Below, one piece after another: positions 22,686 through 49,870 of a DNA stretch of 64,000 nucleotides; positions within the stretch are counted from its first letter, which is position 1; each line of letters starts with the position of its first letter. This DNA is from Glandiceps talaboti (lineage: Eukaryota > Hemichordata > Enteropneusta > Spengelidae). The notes under the pieces were generated by a model that did not search any database, was not told the DNA's origin, and was given only the letters and a program-made list of their open reading frames with translations. The DNA lies in the NCBI RefSeq assembly GCF_964340395.1, contig NC_135567.1, forward strand, positions 17,027,806 through 17,091,805. The letters run 5' to 3'. Position numbers and translations under genes: made by a program.

Positions 22686-24597
22686 ACAGACAGACAGACG
22701 CCGGGCGATCCCTATAGCACTACTGAACCTCAGTTCAGTTGTGCTAAAAATGACTCACACACAAACTATTTGGCAGATATCAACTCTCTGTTCGTACTTT
22801 AATTTCCTATACAAACATTTGACAATTACTAAGGATCTTCGAATTGACTGCATTGAGATACTAAACAAAGCCCGCATATAGTTCACGTTACAATTAGCTA
22901 TATCACACGACAGTTCAGTAGACGATTCCAAACACAAGGTCGCGTTGATGGATGAGGCGATGACAGGTTTGTCCACTGTTTTTTCCAGATGTTGCTTGTC
23001 AGTCTCGGTCCATGGTTTCCACAAATGATTGTAACGTTAGCCGTCTCAATGTTCTCTCTCGAGTTCAACTTTCAAGGTCTGAAAGTTTAATCAATCGGAG
23101 CAAAGGACCAACCACATTGTCTCCAAATAGCACAAGCTTAGACCACGATGTTCTGCTGCTAGCTCTCAAGTCAAAGTGAGGTAGCATAGAATTATAATGC
23201 AATGTGATATTGGAAATCTGAATAGGATTCCTATCTGTGATGTCATACTTAATACGTGGCGGGAAACTTTGTCACATGACTTGATTATATTATGTTATAT
23301 TCAATCTTAAATATGAGTCTTCCCCTTGGCATAGGCAAATTCCAATACAACATATGTGTTAGGATGATGACAGATACGGGTATATCTTAAGGTCATCATT
23401 GCCTTGACTCATTAATTCGTTACAAAAACTTTCACTCTCCGTGGTATATTCAGAACAAAACTATTGTTATGTGTTACACAAATACCATTCAACATTTCAT
23501 CGTCTCACTTCACCGAGTCGCGAAGTCGATCGAAGCATGCTGTATTCAATAAACCACTTCATGTTTATACCTTGAGTCATACAGGTTGTTTATTCATCAC
23601 TGTGCACTTTCAATGAACCGATCAATGTACAGATTTTCCCAAGAAACGACTAGCAGATAAAATAAATGCAGTCGCTGCACGACGTTCACGTCATGGTTGA
23701 GGCCAAGATCAGCTGTCTTGAAAGCAGTGTTAAATATTGTTATGCAAATTAGTCACCAGGTCGCATATGAAACGACAAAACGTTAGTTCTTATCGTGTTT
23801 CCGATATTTTCAATATACTAGTATAATATATAAGCGATAAACCACCCCCTGGGGAAGGTATACCACTCGGTTTTGACTCGCTATCGTTCGTGCATACATA
23901 TTTCGTTCACTGGTCAAAAACCTCTTGGTATACCACCCCCAGGGCGTGGTATATATGTCCGCATGAACAAAGGTGAAGGTATGTGTACAATGACAAATAA
24001 AACAACCTTGTACTGTACACGGTTGGTGTATTTGGCACTCTTTCAAGTCAAATACAACACTATAGTTCGATCCTGCTTGCATACGGTAAAGTCGTCCCTT
24101 CAAACAGAACTAATACTAGCTACAATAATTGTAGAGTTTTGCTGCGATTTTGAGGATTTTTTCGTCTGTTTTTGGCGACTTTTTAAATTTTTGGTGTTTA
24201 ACCCACATCAAAAGTCGCCAAAACAGACGAAAAAAACCTCAAAATCGCAGCAAAACGCTACAATTTTTGCAGCTAAATTAGTCTGTTCAGACACGTTCTA
24301 TTTCCAGGCATCTTTATTAGAACACGTACAAAACATAACACGGTTATCCATTATGGGTGTATAACCATACGTGCTCTGCATGACCGAACGGTGCACTTTG
24401 TGACTGTGTTTTTGACTCTGGCCACTTTTAGACTAGTCATTATCGAGTGACCCGATCCGATAGCATTACCCATGATAGAACTCACATGATAACTGAATTA
24501 ACTTAGTCTGAAATACCTTATGAAATAGTCCGTGGTCGTGTCCCCTGGTCCCAGGTAACTGTGATCTAGTTACGTGCTCACAACTTTTGTCATCCAT
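18756..24597 (-). CDS. C2H2 zinc-finger protein gene 2 (two exons)
   Basis: Exon 1 is 24597-24517 (27 codons, MDDKSCEHVTRSQLPGTRGH to LFHK) and exon 2 is 21164-18756; about 829 residues in all. Exon 2 begins CQELMEELGCSVFVIISEDG, nearly the same as genes 1 and 3. The middle is low complexity, with three 11-residue repeats of the type MRDDAERHCVA (about 20680-20780), an acidic region and Lys/Ser repeats. About eleven C2H2 fingers follow, for example CEICNKTFSRKDCLTIH and CDLCGKNFSNMATLKMH; one finger (KCADCGKELTRTNYQRH) is short. Probable nuclear DNA-binding protein of unknown target. It is transcribed away from gene 3, with start codons about 1.3 kb apart. The intron (21165-24516) holds a 1.4-kb transposon-like element. 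Confidence 0.82.
21336..22746. mobile_element. Non-autonomous DNA element with TAGCACAACTG ends
   Basis: TAGCACAACTG at 21336-21346 is answered by CAGTTGTGCTA at 22736-22746. Inside are about seven degenerate units of roughly 110 nt (GGCTGTTGCTATGG, GGTCTTGTTGCTAGGC), then repeats around AATTTGCATATCACTGATGG, then a (CA)n run at 22612-22680. There is no transposase frame. The right end (GACGCCGGGCGATCCCTATA) recurs inverted in the CRYL1 intron at 49996-50180. Confidence 0.65.
23632..23770 (+). repeat. Direct repeat, copy 1 (partner 25200-25336)
   Basis: The block from AGATTTTCCCAAGAAACGAC to TCACCAGGTCGCATATGAA occurs twice, about 1.57 kb apart, flanking exon 1 of zinc-finger gene 2. Confidence 0.8.
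24131..24261. repeat. ~52-bp inverted repeat (hairpin)
   Basis: Arms 24131-24184 and 24210-24261 share TTTTGCTGCGATTTTGAGG and TTCGTCTGTTTT..GGCGACTTTT with few mismatches around a 25-nt loop. It lies in the intron of zinc-finger gene 2, about 250 bp downstream of exon 1. Confidence 0.85.
24517..24597 (-). CDS. Zinc-finger gene 2, exon 1 with start codon
   Basis: 27 codons, ending LFHK before donor GTATTTCAG in phase 0. It matches exon 1 of gene 1 closely (VTRSQLPGT is identical) and is six codons shorter near its start. Confidence 0.8.
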
Positions 24598-25199
24598 CTT
24601 CGCTGCGATTTTCGTGTTTTCAGTGATAGAAGTGAAGCCCGCCGCCTAGCGACAGAAATGAGAAAAAGACAACGAGCAAACTTTAGATCAAATTCTGATT
24701 CTGGAATGTGTTTAGACAACGAGACAGGAAGTCGGTACCCGGATGAAGACGTAAAGGTTGTTGCACAGGCTATTTATAAACCCCATTCTTTACTTAGTAA
24801 AAATGTCATAACTTTGTTAAAAATAAAGATATTGACTCCATATTTTCACAGTTTGTTCTTTATATATTCAACATATCAGCAAAAACATTAAAATATTGTT
24901 TGTTTATGTTATGATGAAATTTGATACGTGGGTATATTAATGTCATATTTTTCATAGTTTTCAATTTTTACAAGGCAATTGTTGTTTGTTCGGGGGGGGG
25001 GGGGGGTTCACCGCTGCCATAAATGAAGATGTCAAATTCGTATATTTCAACTTTGCTGAAATTTAATTCCACTTGGTTGCTATACTATCTGTCAAAATTG
25101 CAATTTTTGTAAACCTGTATCCTATGTACAAAGAAGCAGTGTTCCCTGGCCGTTCAACTGTTGGGAAATTCCAACCTTGCGTTTCTTGTCCTTGTCTTA

Positions 25200-25336
25200 C
25201 AGATTTTCCCAAAAAACGACTAGCAGATGAAATAAATCCAGTCGCTGCACGACGTTCACGTCATGGTTGAGGCCAAGATCAGCTGTCTAGAAAGCAGCTT
25301 TATTGTTATGCAAATTAGTCACCAGGTCGCATATGA
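25200..25336 (+). repeat. Direct repeat, copy 2 (partner 23632-23770)
   Basis: Nearly identical to the copy at 23632-23770, including CAGTCGCTGCACGACGTTCA. Confidence 0.8.
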
Positions 25337-25551
25337 ACAAGTAAATGACATCTGTTCCACATACACACTTGCTCTAAAGCACTAAATAAAAAGAACAATA
25401 ACTGTCATCAATAGTAGATTGAGTGACAATAATGATTGGTAAAAATTAAGTTGCCATAAGTTTGGCCAGAACTTTTTAATGAAAACTGAATACGTAATAT
25501 TTTGGACAATAACTGCTATCGGAAAGTTGGTAACAGATCTTGTTGTTGTCT

Positions 25552-25660
25552 TATATATATATATAGACTACCAAAACTATTACGCTCTGCCACTGCGGTA
25601 TAAAGCACTGTCTTAGATTGATACTCACCGAGTTATATATATATATATATATAGACCAAC
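25552..25660. repeat. TA-flanked dispersed element
   Basis: ACCAAAACTATTACGCTCTG to TACTCACCGAGTT between (TA)n runs. An inverted copy, also TA-flanked, is at 62520-62710. Confidence 0.65.
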
Positions 25661-25904
25661 AAATCAAAGTTACCAAACGTTTGCAAATTTTCAGTGTTTC
25701 GTTTGTGCTACAACACAGACTAGACCTAAGATCATGAGATATTCACTTTATCTCAGTAACCTTCTATCATTGTCTATCGCCCTCATTTTCTCATTCCTGC
25801 CGCATGGTGGCGGGCTTCAACCCCATCACAGATATCTCATATATATCGACTTCATCTCAAGGCCATCAACATCAACATAAGGCCGCATACAAGTACTAGT
25901 GAAG

Positions 25905-25997
25905 ATGGCAGACGGGAGGAGATTCCGTGAGCAAGTCATAATATCTCAATTACCTAGGAGCCGTGGACACAATGTAGGCTACGGCCTGTTTCAGAAG
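25905..25997 (+). CDS. Zinc-finger gene 3, exon 1 with start codon
   Basis: 31 codons ending in phase 0 at GTATGT. The ATG sits 65-125 nt downstream of the conserved TGGTGGCGGGCTTCAA element. Confidence 0.8.
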
Positions 25998-28900
25998 GTA
26001 TGTGTCAGGCATAGGCGTTTTTTTAATGTGCTATTTTTGTCGGGCCTTGTCGCTGCATGACAGTGTCAGAGTTGTTTATTTTTTCAATGATTTGGCATTG
26101 ATGTAGCTAGCTTAGAGTCAAGTTATGTTGGATCGATGCAGGGGTGATAGTAATTTAGTTCCTGACGACTGTATTCCGATTTTACACTACCTTATCTTCA
26201 TCATCCAGTCAATCTCGTTACTCAAAGCATTAAATGTTGTTCAACCCTATGCTGGGGATGCGACAACAATGTTACATCATCATGTATATATGAATGCTGT
26301 GGGAGGGGGGGGGGGGTAGCACAGAATTTTGTGTTTATGTAACAAGAGTGACTAGACGTAATATATGAAGATAACAGTGTAAAATCGGAATACAATCGTC
26401 AGGAACTAGATAGCCAAATTCCCCTCGACTTGAGTCTAGTCTCTGGGCAATGTGATTAAAATCTGATGTTGTGAAAGGGGCTAGAGGTCTTTATCTACCT
26501 CTGTTTCCACCGTTTTGTGCCATTTGTTTTGTTCCGGGCGATAACTAAACAAACGATGGAAATAGAGGTACTAGTAAATAAAGACAGCTAGCCACTTTCA
26601 CCACATCAGATTTTGATCAGATTGGTCTGTTGGCTACCATGGCTGATGATGGGCTTTGGCGCATGCCATGGCCAGAATTTTTTTTTAAACACTTCAATCC
26701 GATTAATGATTCTCAAAAGGAAAACAAATTATCAAATCTTCACTACTGATGTCATTTATAGCTAGGTAATAAGCCTCTTCAATGAGTCATGAATATTCAG
26801 TGTGCATCTAATGAATATACATGTCTACTAAGTCCCAGGTATCGGTGATAGAATAAACCTCCTACAATGGTCAGGGTAACCATGACTACACTATTTCTAT
26901 AGTTACAAACAATGTAACTCAATTGTTCACAACACTGATTCATATGTCATCATATTTCCCATGATGCACCATTCAAGATGGCGGATTTGCTAGTTCCTAT
27001 TCTTGCACCCACAATCAATATTTTGGAGAATTCCACTGCTGTTACTATAGATTATATTTGTTTTATTTTATTCCAGTGTCGAGAGTTGATCGATGAGTTG
27101 GGATGCAGTGTTTTTGTCATCATATCAGAAGATGGAGTATCATCTAAATACATGGGAAGTGAAGATTTTGTGAGAGAGTTTCAAACTACAGGACTCAAAG
27201 TCAAACCACAGGATAGTCTTGTGAGAGAAGTTATTGAAAGAGAAAGATACAATGTGAGTGCAAATATAAATACTTATGATGAACATCTCAGGCCAAAGGA
27301 TGGTGATGGCACTTTGAGGAACACACCACATCAACATTTTTGGAGTTTTGGAGAGTATCCAAGAAGAGGAGTTGAAATAAAGAGAGAATATTTAGCAGGG
27401 GATGAAGAAAGGAATGCTATTGCTATGGAAACTGTTTCAAATGATGCCATTATGAAAAAAGAAAATATGAGAGATGATGCAGAAGGAAACTGTGTTGCTA
27501 TGGGAGGTGATGGAGAAAGGAATTATGTTGCTATGAGAGGTGATGCAGAAAGGAATTGTGTTGCTATGAGAGGTGATGCAGAAAGGAATTGTGTTGCTAT
27601 GGGGTGCAAAGAAGAAAGATTTAGGATTCCAAATGATGGAATGGGAAATCATGTTACCACAAGTGATGAAGAAATGAATCATATTACCATGACAACTGTT
27701 GATAAGAACAGTGTTGCCATGGAAACTTTTTCCAAAGCTTCAGAAGATATTACTGAAAGGTTTAGAGCTTCACTGTTAAATGCAGACACAGAAAATGATG
27801 GAAAGATAGTTTCATGTTTTACTGGACTGATAAAGACACAGGATGAACATGACAGTGTAGTAGGTACAGATTGTGATGTTTCAGATAAAAGTCAGTATTC
27901 TGAAAGTGGAAAGATTGGGAAAAAATTGTCTGAGGGGCAGTATGAGGAAGAAGAGGAGGAAGATGATAATGATGATGAGGGGGAGGAGGAAGAAGGGGAG
28001 GGGGAGGAGGAAGTAGGAGAGGATAAAAGAACATTGAGTTTTACGGAACCACCAAATAGTCATAATTCCAAACGATACAAAGGACATGAAGAACTCTTTG
28101 AAGACAAATTTGAACCAGACAGTGCATCAACTTTGACCTCTAGGTTAAAGGTCAATACAGAAAGATCAATGATTTTAACATTGGGGTCAAAGTTTACCAG
28201 CAGTACATTAAAGAGTTTAACACCAGGGACAGTGGTCAACAAAGAAACATCAAACATAAGAAAAACAAGGTCAAAGGTCAAGACAAATACACCGAAAATA
28301 CTAAAATCAGGTTCAAAGGTCACGAAAGAAAAACGTAAGAGAGGTAAAAAGTTAGTACGACTTAAACTGATGCCAGGTGATGATTTGGAGATGTTCAAGG
28401 AGAGACTACGACAGGCAATGAGAGAAGACAACGCGCATAAATTATTTTCATGCGAAAAGTGCGGACTTGCGTTCAAAACCGAAGAGTTGTCAGAGCTTCA
28501 CACACTCCGAGGCACGTGTAAAGAAAAACAATGCCGATACTGTGGGATTGTATTACTGTATAATGCTTTAAATGAACACAAAATTCAAAAGCATACTGCG
28601 AAAATAGAATTGTGGAAGTGCGCCCAATGCGATAAAGAGTTCCTTAATAAAGACGTGCTTTTGAGCAAGCACCGTCGTGTACACGGAGCTTTAGATCGCG
28701 TCATGTGCGAAATCTGCAACAAGACTTATCCTCGGCAAGGATCTTTGACTCGTCACTTGAAGACGGTTCACTGTGATGAAAAGTTTGTGTGTGAAATATG
28801 CAGTCAGAAATTTACATGTGAAAAGTATCTATTAATACACATGAGTGCTCACAGTACAGATCAAGTGGAATGTAAGATTTGTGGTAAACAGTTTTCCGGT

Positions 28901-29386
28901 AATAAACCTCTGAGTGGGCATATGAAAACACATCTGAAAGTACGTTATAAGTGCCACGACTGTGGTAAGCAATTCATGGATAAAAATTATTTGCGAGAAC
29001 ATGCAAACATGCATAGTTCGAATCCAACGCCCTTTCCATGTACAGAATGTGGGAGAGTTTTTATGTTACGAAATACTCTCAAGCAACATTATAAAAGTGT
29101 TCATAAGCAGATAAGGCACTTGTGTGATATATGCGGGAAGAAATTACACAGCACGTCTTCGTTAACAATGCATCGAGCATCACATGATCCAGTCAAGTCC
29201 TTCTTTTGCGAACTCTGTGATAAAGGATTCACCTCAAAGGAGTACTTGAGACGTCATATGACGACGCACTCGTCAGAAAAACCGTTCCAATGCGAGGTGT
29301 GTGGTTACAGATGTAAACTGAACGGCAATATGACAAAACACATGAGAGTTCACCAAAGGTCAAAGGACGAAGGTCATGACCTTTGA
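25905..29386 (+). CDS. C2H2 zinc-finger protein gene 3 (two exons)
   Basis: Exon 1 is 25905-25997 (31 codons, MADGRRFREQVIISQLPRSR to LFQK, donor GTATGT) and exon 2 is 27077-29386; about 800 residues. Exon 2 opens after TTATTCCAG with CRELIDELGCSVFVIISEDG. Next come 11-residue repeats of the type MRGDAERNCVA (about 27470-27600), an acidic run (about 27945-28020) and Lys/Ser repeats, then about eleven C2H2 fingers such as CEICNKTYPRQGSLTRH, CTECGRVFMLRNTLKQH and CEVCGYRCKLNGNMTKH. An in-frame ATG at 26978 lies in a transposon fragment within the intron; it is rejected as the start because the acceptor at 27076 and exon 1 are conserved in three paralogues. Probable nuclear DNA-binding protein, target unknown. 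Confidence 0.83.
26449..26625. mobile_element. Foldback element, family C, copy 1
   Basis: CAATGTGATTAAAATCTGATGT at the left pairs with ACATCAGATTTTGATCAGATTGG at the right; internal TACCTCT..TTTCC and GGAAATAGAGGTA also pair. A longer copy lies at 48097-48322. Confidence 0.7.
26850..26998. mobile_element. MITE family B, partial copy
   Basis: Shares ATAAACCTCCTACAATGGTC and AAGATGGCGGATTTGC with the family. Its ATGGCGGATTTGC creates the misleading in-frame ATG upstream of exon 2 of gene 3. Confidence 0.7.
27077..29386 (+). CDS. Zinc-finger gene 3, exon 2
   Basis: 2310 nt including the stop. The residues up to KVKPQDS are almost the same as in genes 1 and 2, while the middle is strongly diverged. 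Confidence 0.9.
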   Translation, partial: CRELIDELGCSVFVIISEDGVSSKYMGSEDFVREFQTTGLKVKPQDSLVREVIERERYNVSANINTYDEHLRPKDGDGTLRNTPHQHFWSFGEYPRRGVEIKREYLAGDEERNAIAMETVSNDAIMKKENMRDDAEGNCVAMGGDGERNYVAMRGDAERNCVAMRGDAERNCVAMGCKEERFRIPNDGMGNHVTTSDEEMNHITMTTVDKNSVAMETFSKASEDITERFRASLLNADTENDGKIVSCFTGLIKTQDEHDSVVGTDCDVSDKSQYSESGKIGKKLSEGQYEEEEEEDDNDDEGEEEEGEGEEEVGEDKRTLSFTEPPNSHNSKRYKGHEELFEDKFEPDSASTLTSRLKVNTERSMILTLGSKFTSSTLKSLTPGTVVNKETSNIRKTRSKVKTNTPKILKSGSKVTKEKRKRGKKLVRLKLMPGDDLEMFKERLRQAMREDNAHKLFSCEKCGLAFKTEELSELHTLRGTCKEKQCRYCGIVLLYNALNEHKIQKHTAKIELWKCAQCDKEFLNKDVLLSKHRRVHGALDRVMCEICNKTYPRQGSLTRHLKTVHCDEKFVCEICSQKFTCEKYLLIHMSAHSTDQVECKICGKQFSGNKPLSGHMKTHLKVRYKCHDCGKQFMDKNYLREHANMHSSNPTPFPCTECGRVFMLRNTLKQHYKSVHKQIRHLCDICGKKLHSTSSLTMHRASHDPVKSFFCELCDKGFTSKEYLRRHMTTHSSEKPFQCEVCGYRCKLNGNMTKHMRVHQRSKDEGHDL

Positions 29387-29420
29387 ACCAATGTGTCACT
29401 TACTATTCTAAGGCCTGAAA

Positions 29421-29426
29421 AATAAA
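29421..29426 (+). promoter_or_regulatory. Polyadenylation signal of zinc-finger gene 3
   Basis: AATAAA about 35 nt after the stop codon. Confidence 0.55.
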
Positions 29427-29974
29427 ATTGTGTGGTTCCAATTACACTCAATTTTAGAATAGGTTCGGTAGGTAGATGATTTTTTTCTTATGTTTAAGTG
29501 TCTAGTTCAGTAGTTATGTTTTCCGTTGTTTTCCATATGGTCTCTCTGTTATTGGTTTCTTCTCATCAGATGTACAGCCATTACAGATTGGAAGAACAGT
29601 TTTATATTGTCTTTTCAAGTTGATGTCAGTTGCCACATCCACTCAATTTTCACTATTTTTGGGGGAAATTCCTGAATACATAGAAAATAGTTTAGGGTCA
29701 GCAGTGAAAAACTTGGTGCATCGGGTATCCGGAATGAAACAATTATTTTTTTAGGCCTAACATGATTTTTAATTTGGAAAGTTACACATCGTAATACCAT
29801 AAGGCTTTCGTCTACAATGTATATACATATACAATTTATAAAGGCATGTAATTTTTTTTTAAACATTAAAAAACTGAGCCACATACAGAGATCTTAATAT
29901 TGAACTTTTATTCAGTTTTCTCCAATTGTATAATTTACTTTATACCATGTATGAGCCAATTAGAACAAAAAATA

Positions 29975-30240
29975 TGGAATATATACCCTGGTCGTTCTAC
30001 GTCATGACAACGCGTGTCTACATCACTGGTGCTGCTGTGTTTGGAATATTAGTAAAACGTTCAAAATTACCATTACTTTCCCCGATTTTTCTTTGATATT
30101 ACCTTTGCTGGTATAATTATGTTATTCTCTAACATTTTTCTTCATTCAGCCGGGAAAATACTCATGACCTAAGAGTTGTCACTACTCATGTAGTGACTTG
30201 TAGTGACAAAGGCTCCTTAGGTCACTCATATTTTCCTTGG
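29975..30240 (+). mobile_element. Dispersed element, family D, copy 2
   Basis: Inverted relative to 15001-15260. Its right part folds on itself: GGAAAATACTCATGACCTAA against TTAGGTCACTCATATTTTCC. Confidence 0.65.
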
Positions 30241-31130
30241 CAGAATGAAGGGGAAATAACATCTAATTAACCTCCTCATATACTTCATCAGGTCGATAAG
30301 ATAGTCATAATTAGCTCTCATACAAGGATCACGAGTTCTAATTACTTATGAGTACTGTTTTCCCTGTTTAGGTTGATAGGCTTTGTTAAACTGTCAAGAA
30401 GACAAGGGGATAAAATAGTCTTGAAAACAAGAGGGGTAACACCATGAACAGTGATGACGGTATAACAATTACATCATGTGAGAATGAATTGTTTATGGAC
30501 TGTGTTTACACTTAGTAATGAAATTTCTACTCACAGAGTCAAAATATCTAAGAATTCGAACAATTTTTTTTACTCTGTGAGTAGAAATTTACCAATTACA
30601 TCATCTCGACAATCATGTCACTACAACTTCACCTCTAAGCAGTATAGCCAGTCAATGGACAGATTGACGAAACATGTCAACCTGAATGGACAAAACATTA
30701 CTAATAAGCAATTAAACCCCTTAGTCATGGTATAAGAACTAGTTGTTATGTCTTTAATCATGTGATGAATCAAGACTAACCAATCATTAATGACTTAATT
30801 TAAATATTTCATGAGGAGATCTCAACCAGGTGAGTAAAGTTGTTCTAATTATTCTCGCCTAGAATCTTATCGCGTGTGATATCATGCTGTTGCCTTTCCC
30901 CTACCATATGGACAATTATTTTAACAAATGTTCAACCAGGAAGATGGCGTAAATTCTTATTGCGTTTTAAGTTTTTCCCACTGTGAGATTTGAAATAAGT
31001 TCATCATAGTCTAGAGGCTATCTGTGGGTTTGATCTCTCTCTCCTTGTAGTCAATCTCTCCTTGTATAGTCTCTCTCCTCTCTTTCTCTCCCCTCTCCTC
31101 TCTTCTCTTCTTCTCTCCTTGTAGTCTCCC

Positions 31131-31197
<67 letters not shown>

Positions 31198-31845
31198 ACT
31201 CTCTTCTCCCTCTCCTTGTATAGTCAAACTCGTATAGTCAAATGATTGTATTTAGAACAGCATTCTTGCTAAATTTTAATTGATCACCAACAGCTGTGTT
31301 TAATCTAATTGAAGCCTGATAATGTTATCACATTCCAGTTTGACTTACTTGAAGATGGCATTACAATGTAAACATAATTAGCAAATCAGGATCATGTTTT
31401 TTAATTTCAATGAATTACCCAATTACCAAGTGCCTGTCAATGTGTGATGGATTACAACTGATATGTTGTCAGCAAATGTTCAAACTAGAGACAGATAGAG
31501 GCAGAGAAAGAGAGAGAGGGAGAGAATGAGAGCGAGCAAGTTAGAAAGAGAGGGGATGGAGAGAGCGAAAGTGAGTGATACAGAGACAGGAGGGAGAGAG
31601 AGTGAGATATCAAAGTCATGGATAGCCTCTAGAACAAGTTCATTACCATCATCTAAATTGTTCATTGTTCTGATGAGAACATTTGCTCAAAACTGAATAA
31701 TATAAGCATTTAAAACAGGATGAAAAATTTCATCAGAAAATGAAATCTCATAAACAAGTTCATTATCTTGATCAAGCACGTATATAAATCAGATTCAGCC
31801 ATTTTGAAAAATGAAAAAAAAAATGCATTTCTGTCTGGTTTTCTC

Positions 31846-49182
<17,337 letters not shown>

Positions 49183-49417
49183 CTTTGACTGTAATTGCGC
49201 CAATCGTCTACTCAAAGTAACAAACTGGACTAAAACGGAATGAATTATGGCGACGAATTGACAAGTATATTTTATGCGTGTGTTTCATCACCTTCTGTCG
49301 CAGCGTGTATGAACTCTGACCTAACCCACCTGACCCACCTAACAAACGTCTGAGGGCGCTGTTCAAGGTTATCTCAACTAGCTTAGCACATGACTTTGCA
49401 CTATACACTACAGCAAA
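49183..49417. promoter_or_regulatory. Divergent promoter between MARS1 and CRYL1
   Basis: Only 235 bp separate the two start codons, so both 5' UTRs and core promoters must lie here. ATGGCGACG at 49246-49254 resembles the ATGGCG core found near many housekeeping starts. No TATA box is evident. Confidence 0.7.
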
Positions 49418-49870
49418 ATGGCATCAAATACGCCCACCGGAGCAAAAAAAGGCAAAATTGGTATCGTCGGCAGTGGTCTAATCGGCCAAAGTTGGGCAAT
49501 GCTGTTTGCCAGTGCTGGCTATAATGTATATCTATTTGACATCGACCCTTCACTCGTTGAAAAGGCAGTGGATTCCATCAAAACATCACTTGAAAGTTTG
49601 GAGAAGGAAGGTCTACTGAAGGGCAACCTCTCAGCTCAGGAACAAATCGGATTGATCAAAGGCGTGAATGACTTGGCTTCAGCTGTTAAAGGTGCCAGAC
49701 ATGTGCAAGAATGTGTCCCTGAAAGCTTAGAACTGAAGAAGAAAGTGTTCGGTCAGCTGGACGAGGTAGCAGACGACAAGACGGTATTATCATCTTCAAC
49801 ATCTACTATAATGCCCTCTACATTCACTGAGAAACTAAGCCACCGTCAGAATTGTATAGTATCTCACCCG
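49418..49870 (+). CDS. CRYL1: CRYL1 exon 1
   Basis: 151 codons carrying the NAD-binding domain, with [10 protein letters not shown] near the end; donor GTAAAT. Confidence 0.94.

Larger units (their letters stand above)
24598..25904. promoter_or_regulatory. Shared upstream region of zinc-finger genes 2 and 3
   Basis: The 1.3 kb between divergent start codons. Conserved GAAGCCCGCC elements lie at 24621-24672 (gene 2) and 25781-25840 (gene 3). Between them are a G run near 24993-25007, a direct repeat at 25200-25336, an inverted copy of the 43793-43905 repeat at about 25336-25440, and a TA-flanked element at 25552-25660. Two separate promoters are more likely than one shared core. Confidence 0.5.
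29387..31845. other. Intergenic region between zinc-finger gene 3 and MARS1
   Basis: No gene recognised. It holds the family D element (29975-30240), an inverted repeat with arms ATTTCTACTCACAGAGT at about 30520-30590, a (CT)n run at 31130-31194, and a larger foldback whose ends both contain CTAGAGGCTATC or its complement (about 31012-31633). Confidence 0.6.

Noticed and set aside
26978-27076. ATG at 26978 as start of zinc-finger gene 3
   Set aside because: It lies in a MITE fragment in the intron. A conserved acceptor follows at 27076 and a conserved first exon is present at 25905.
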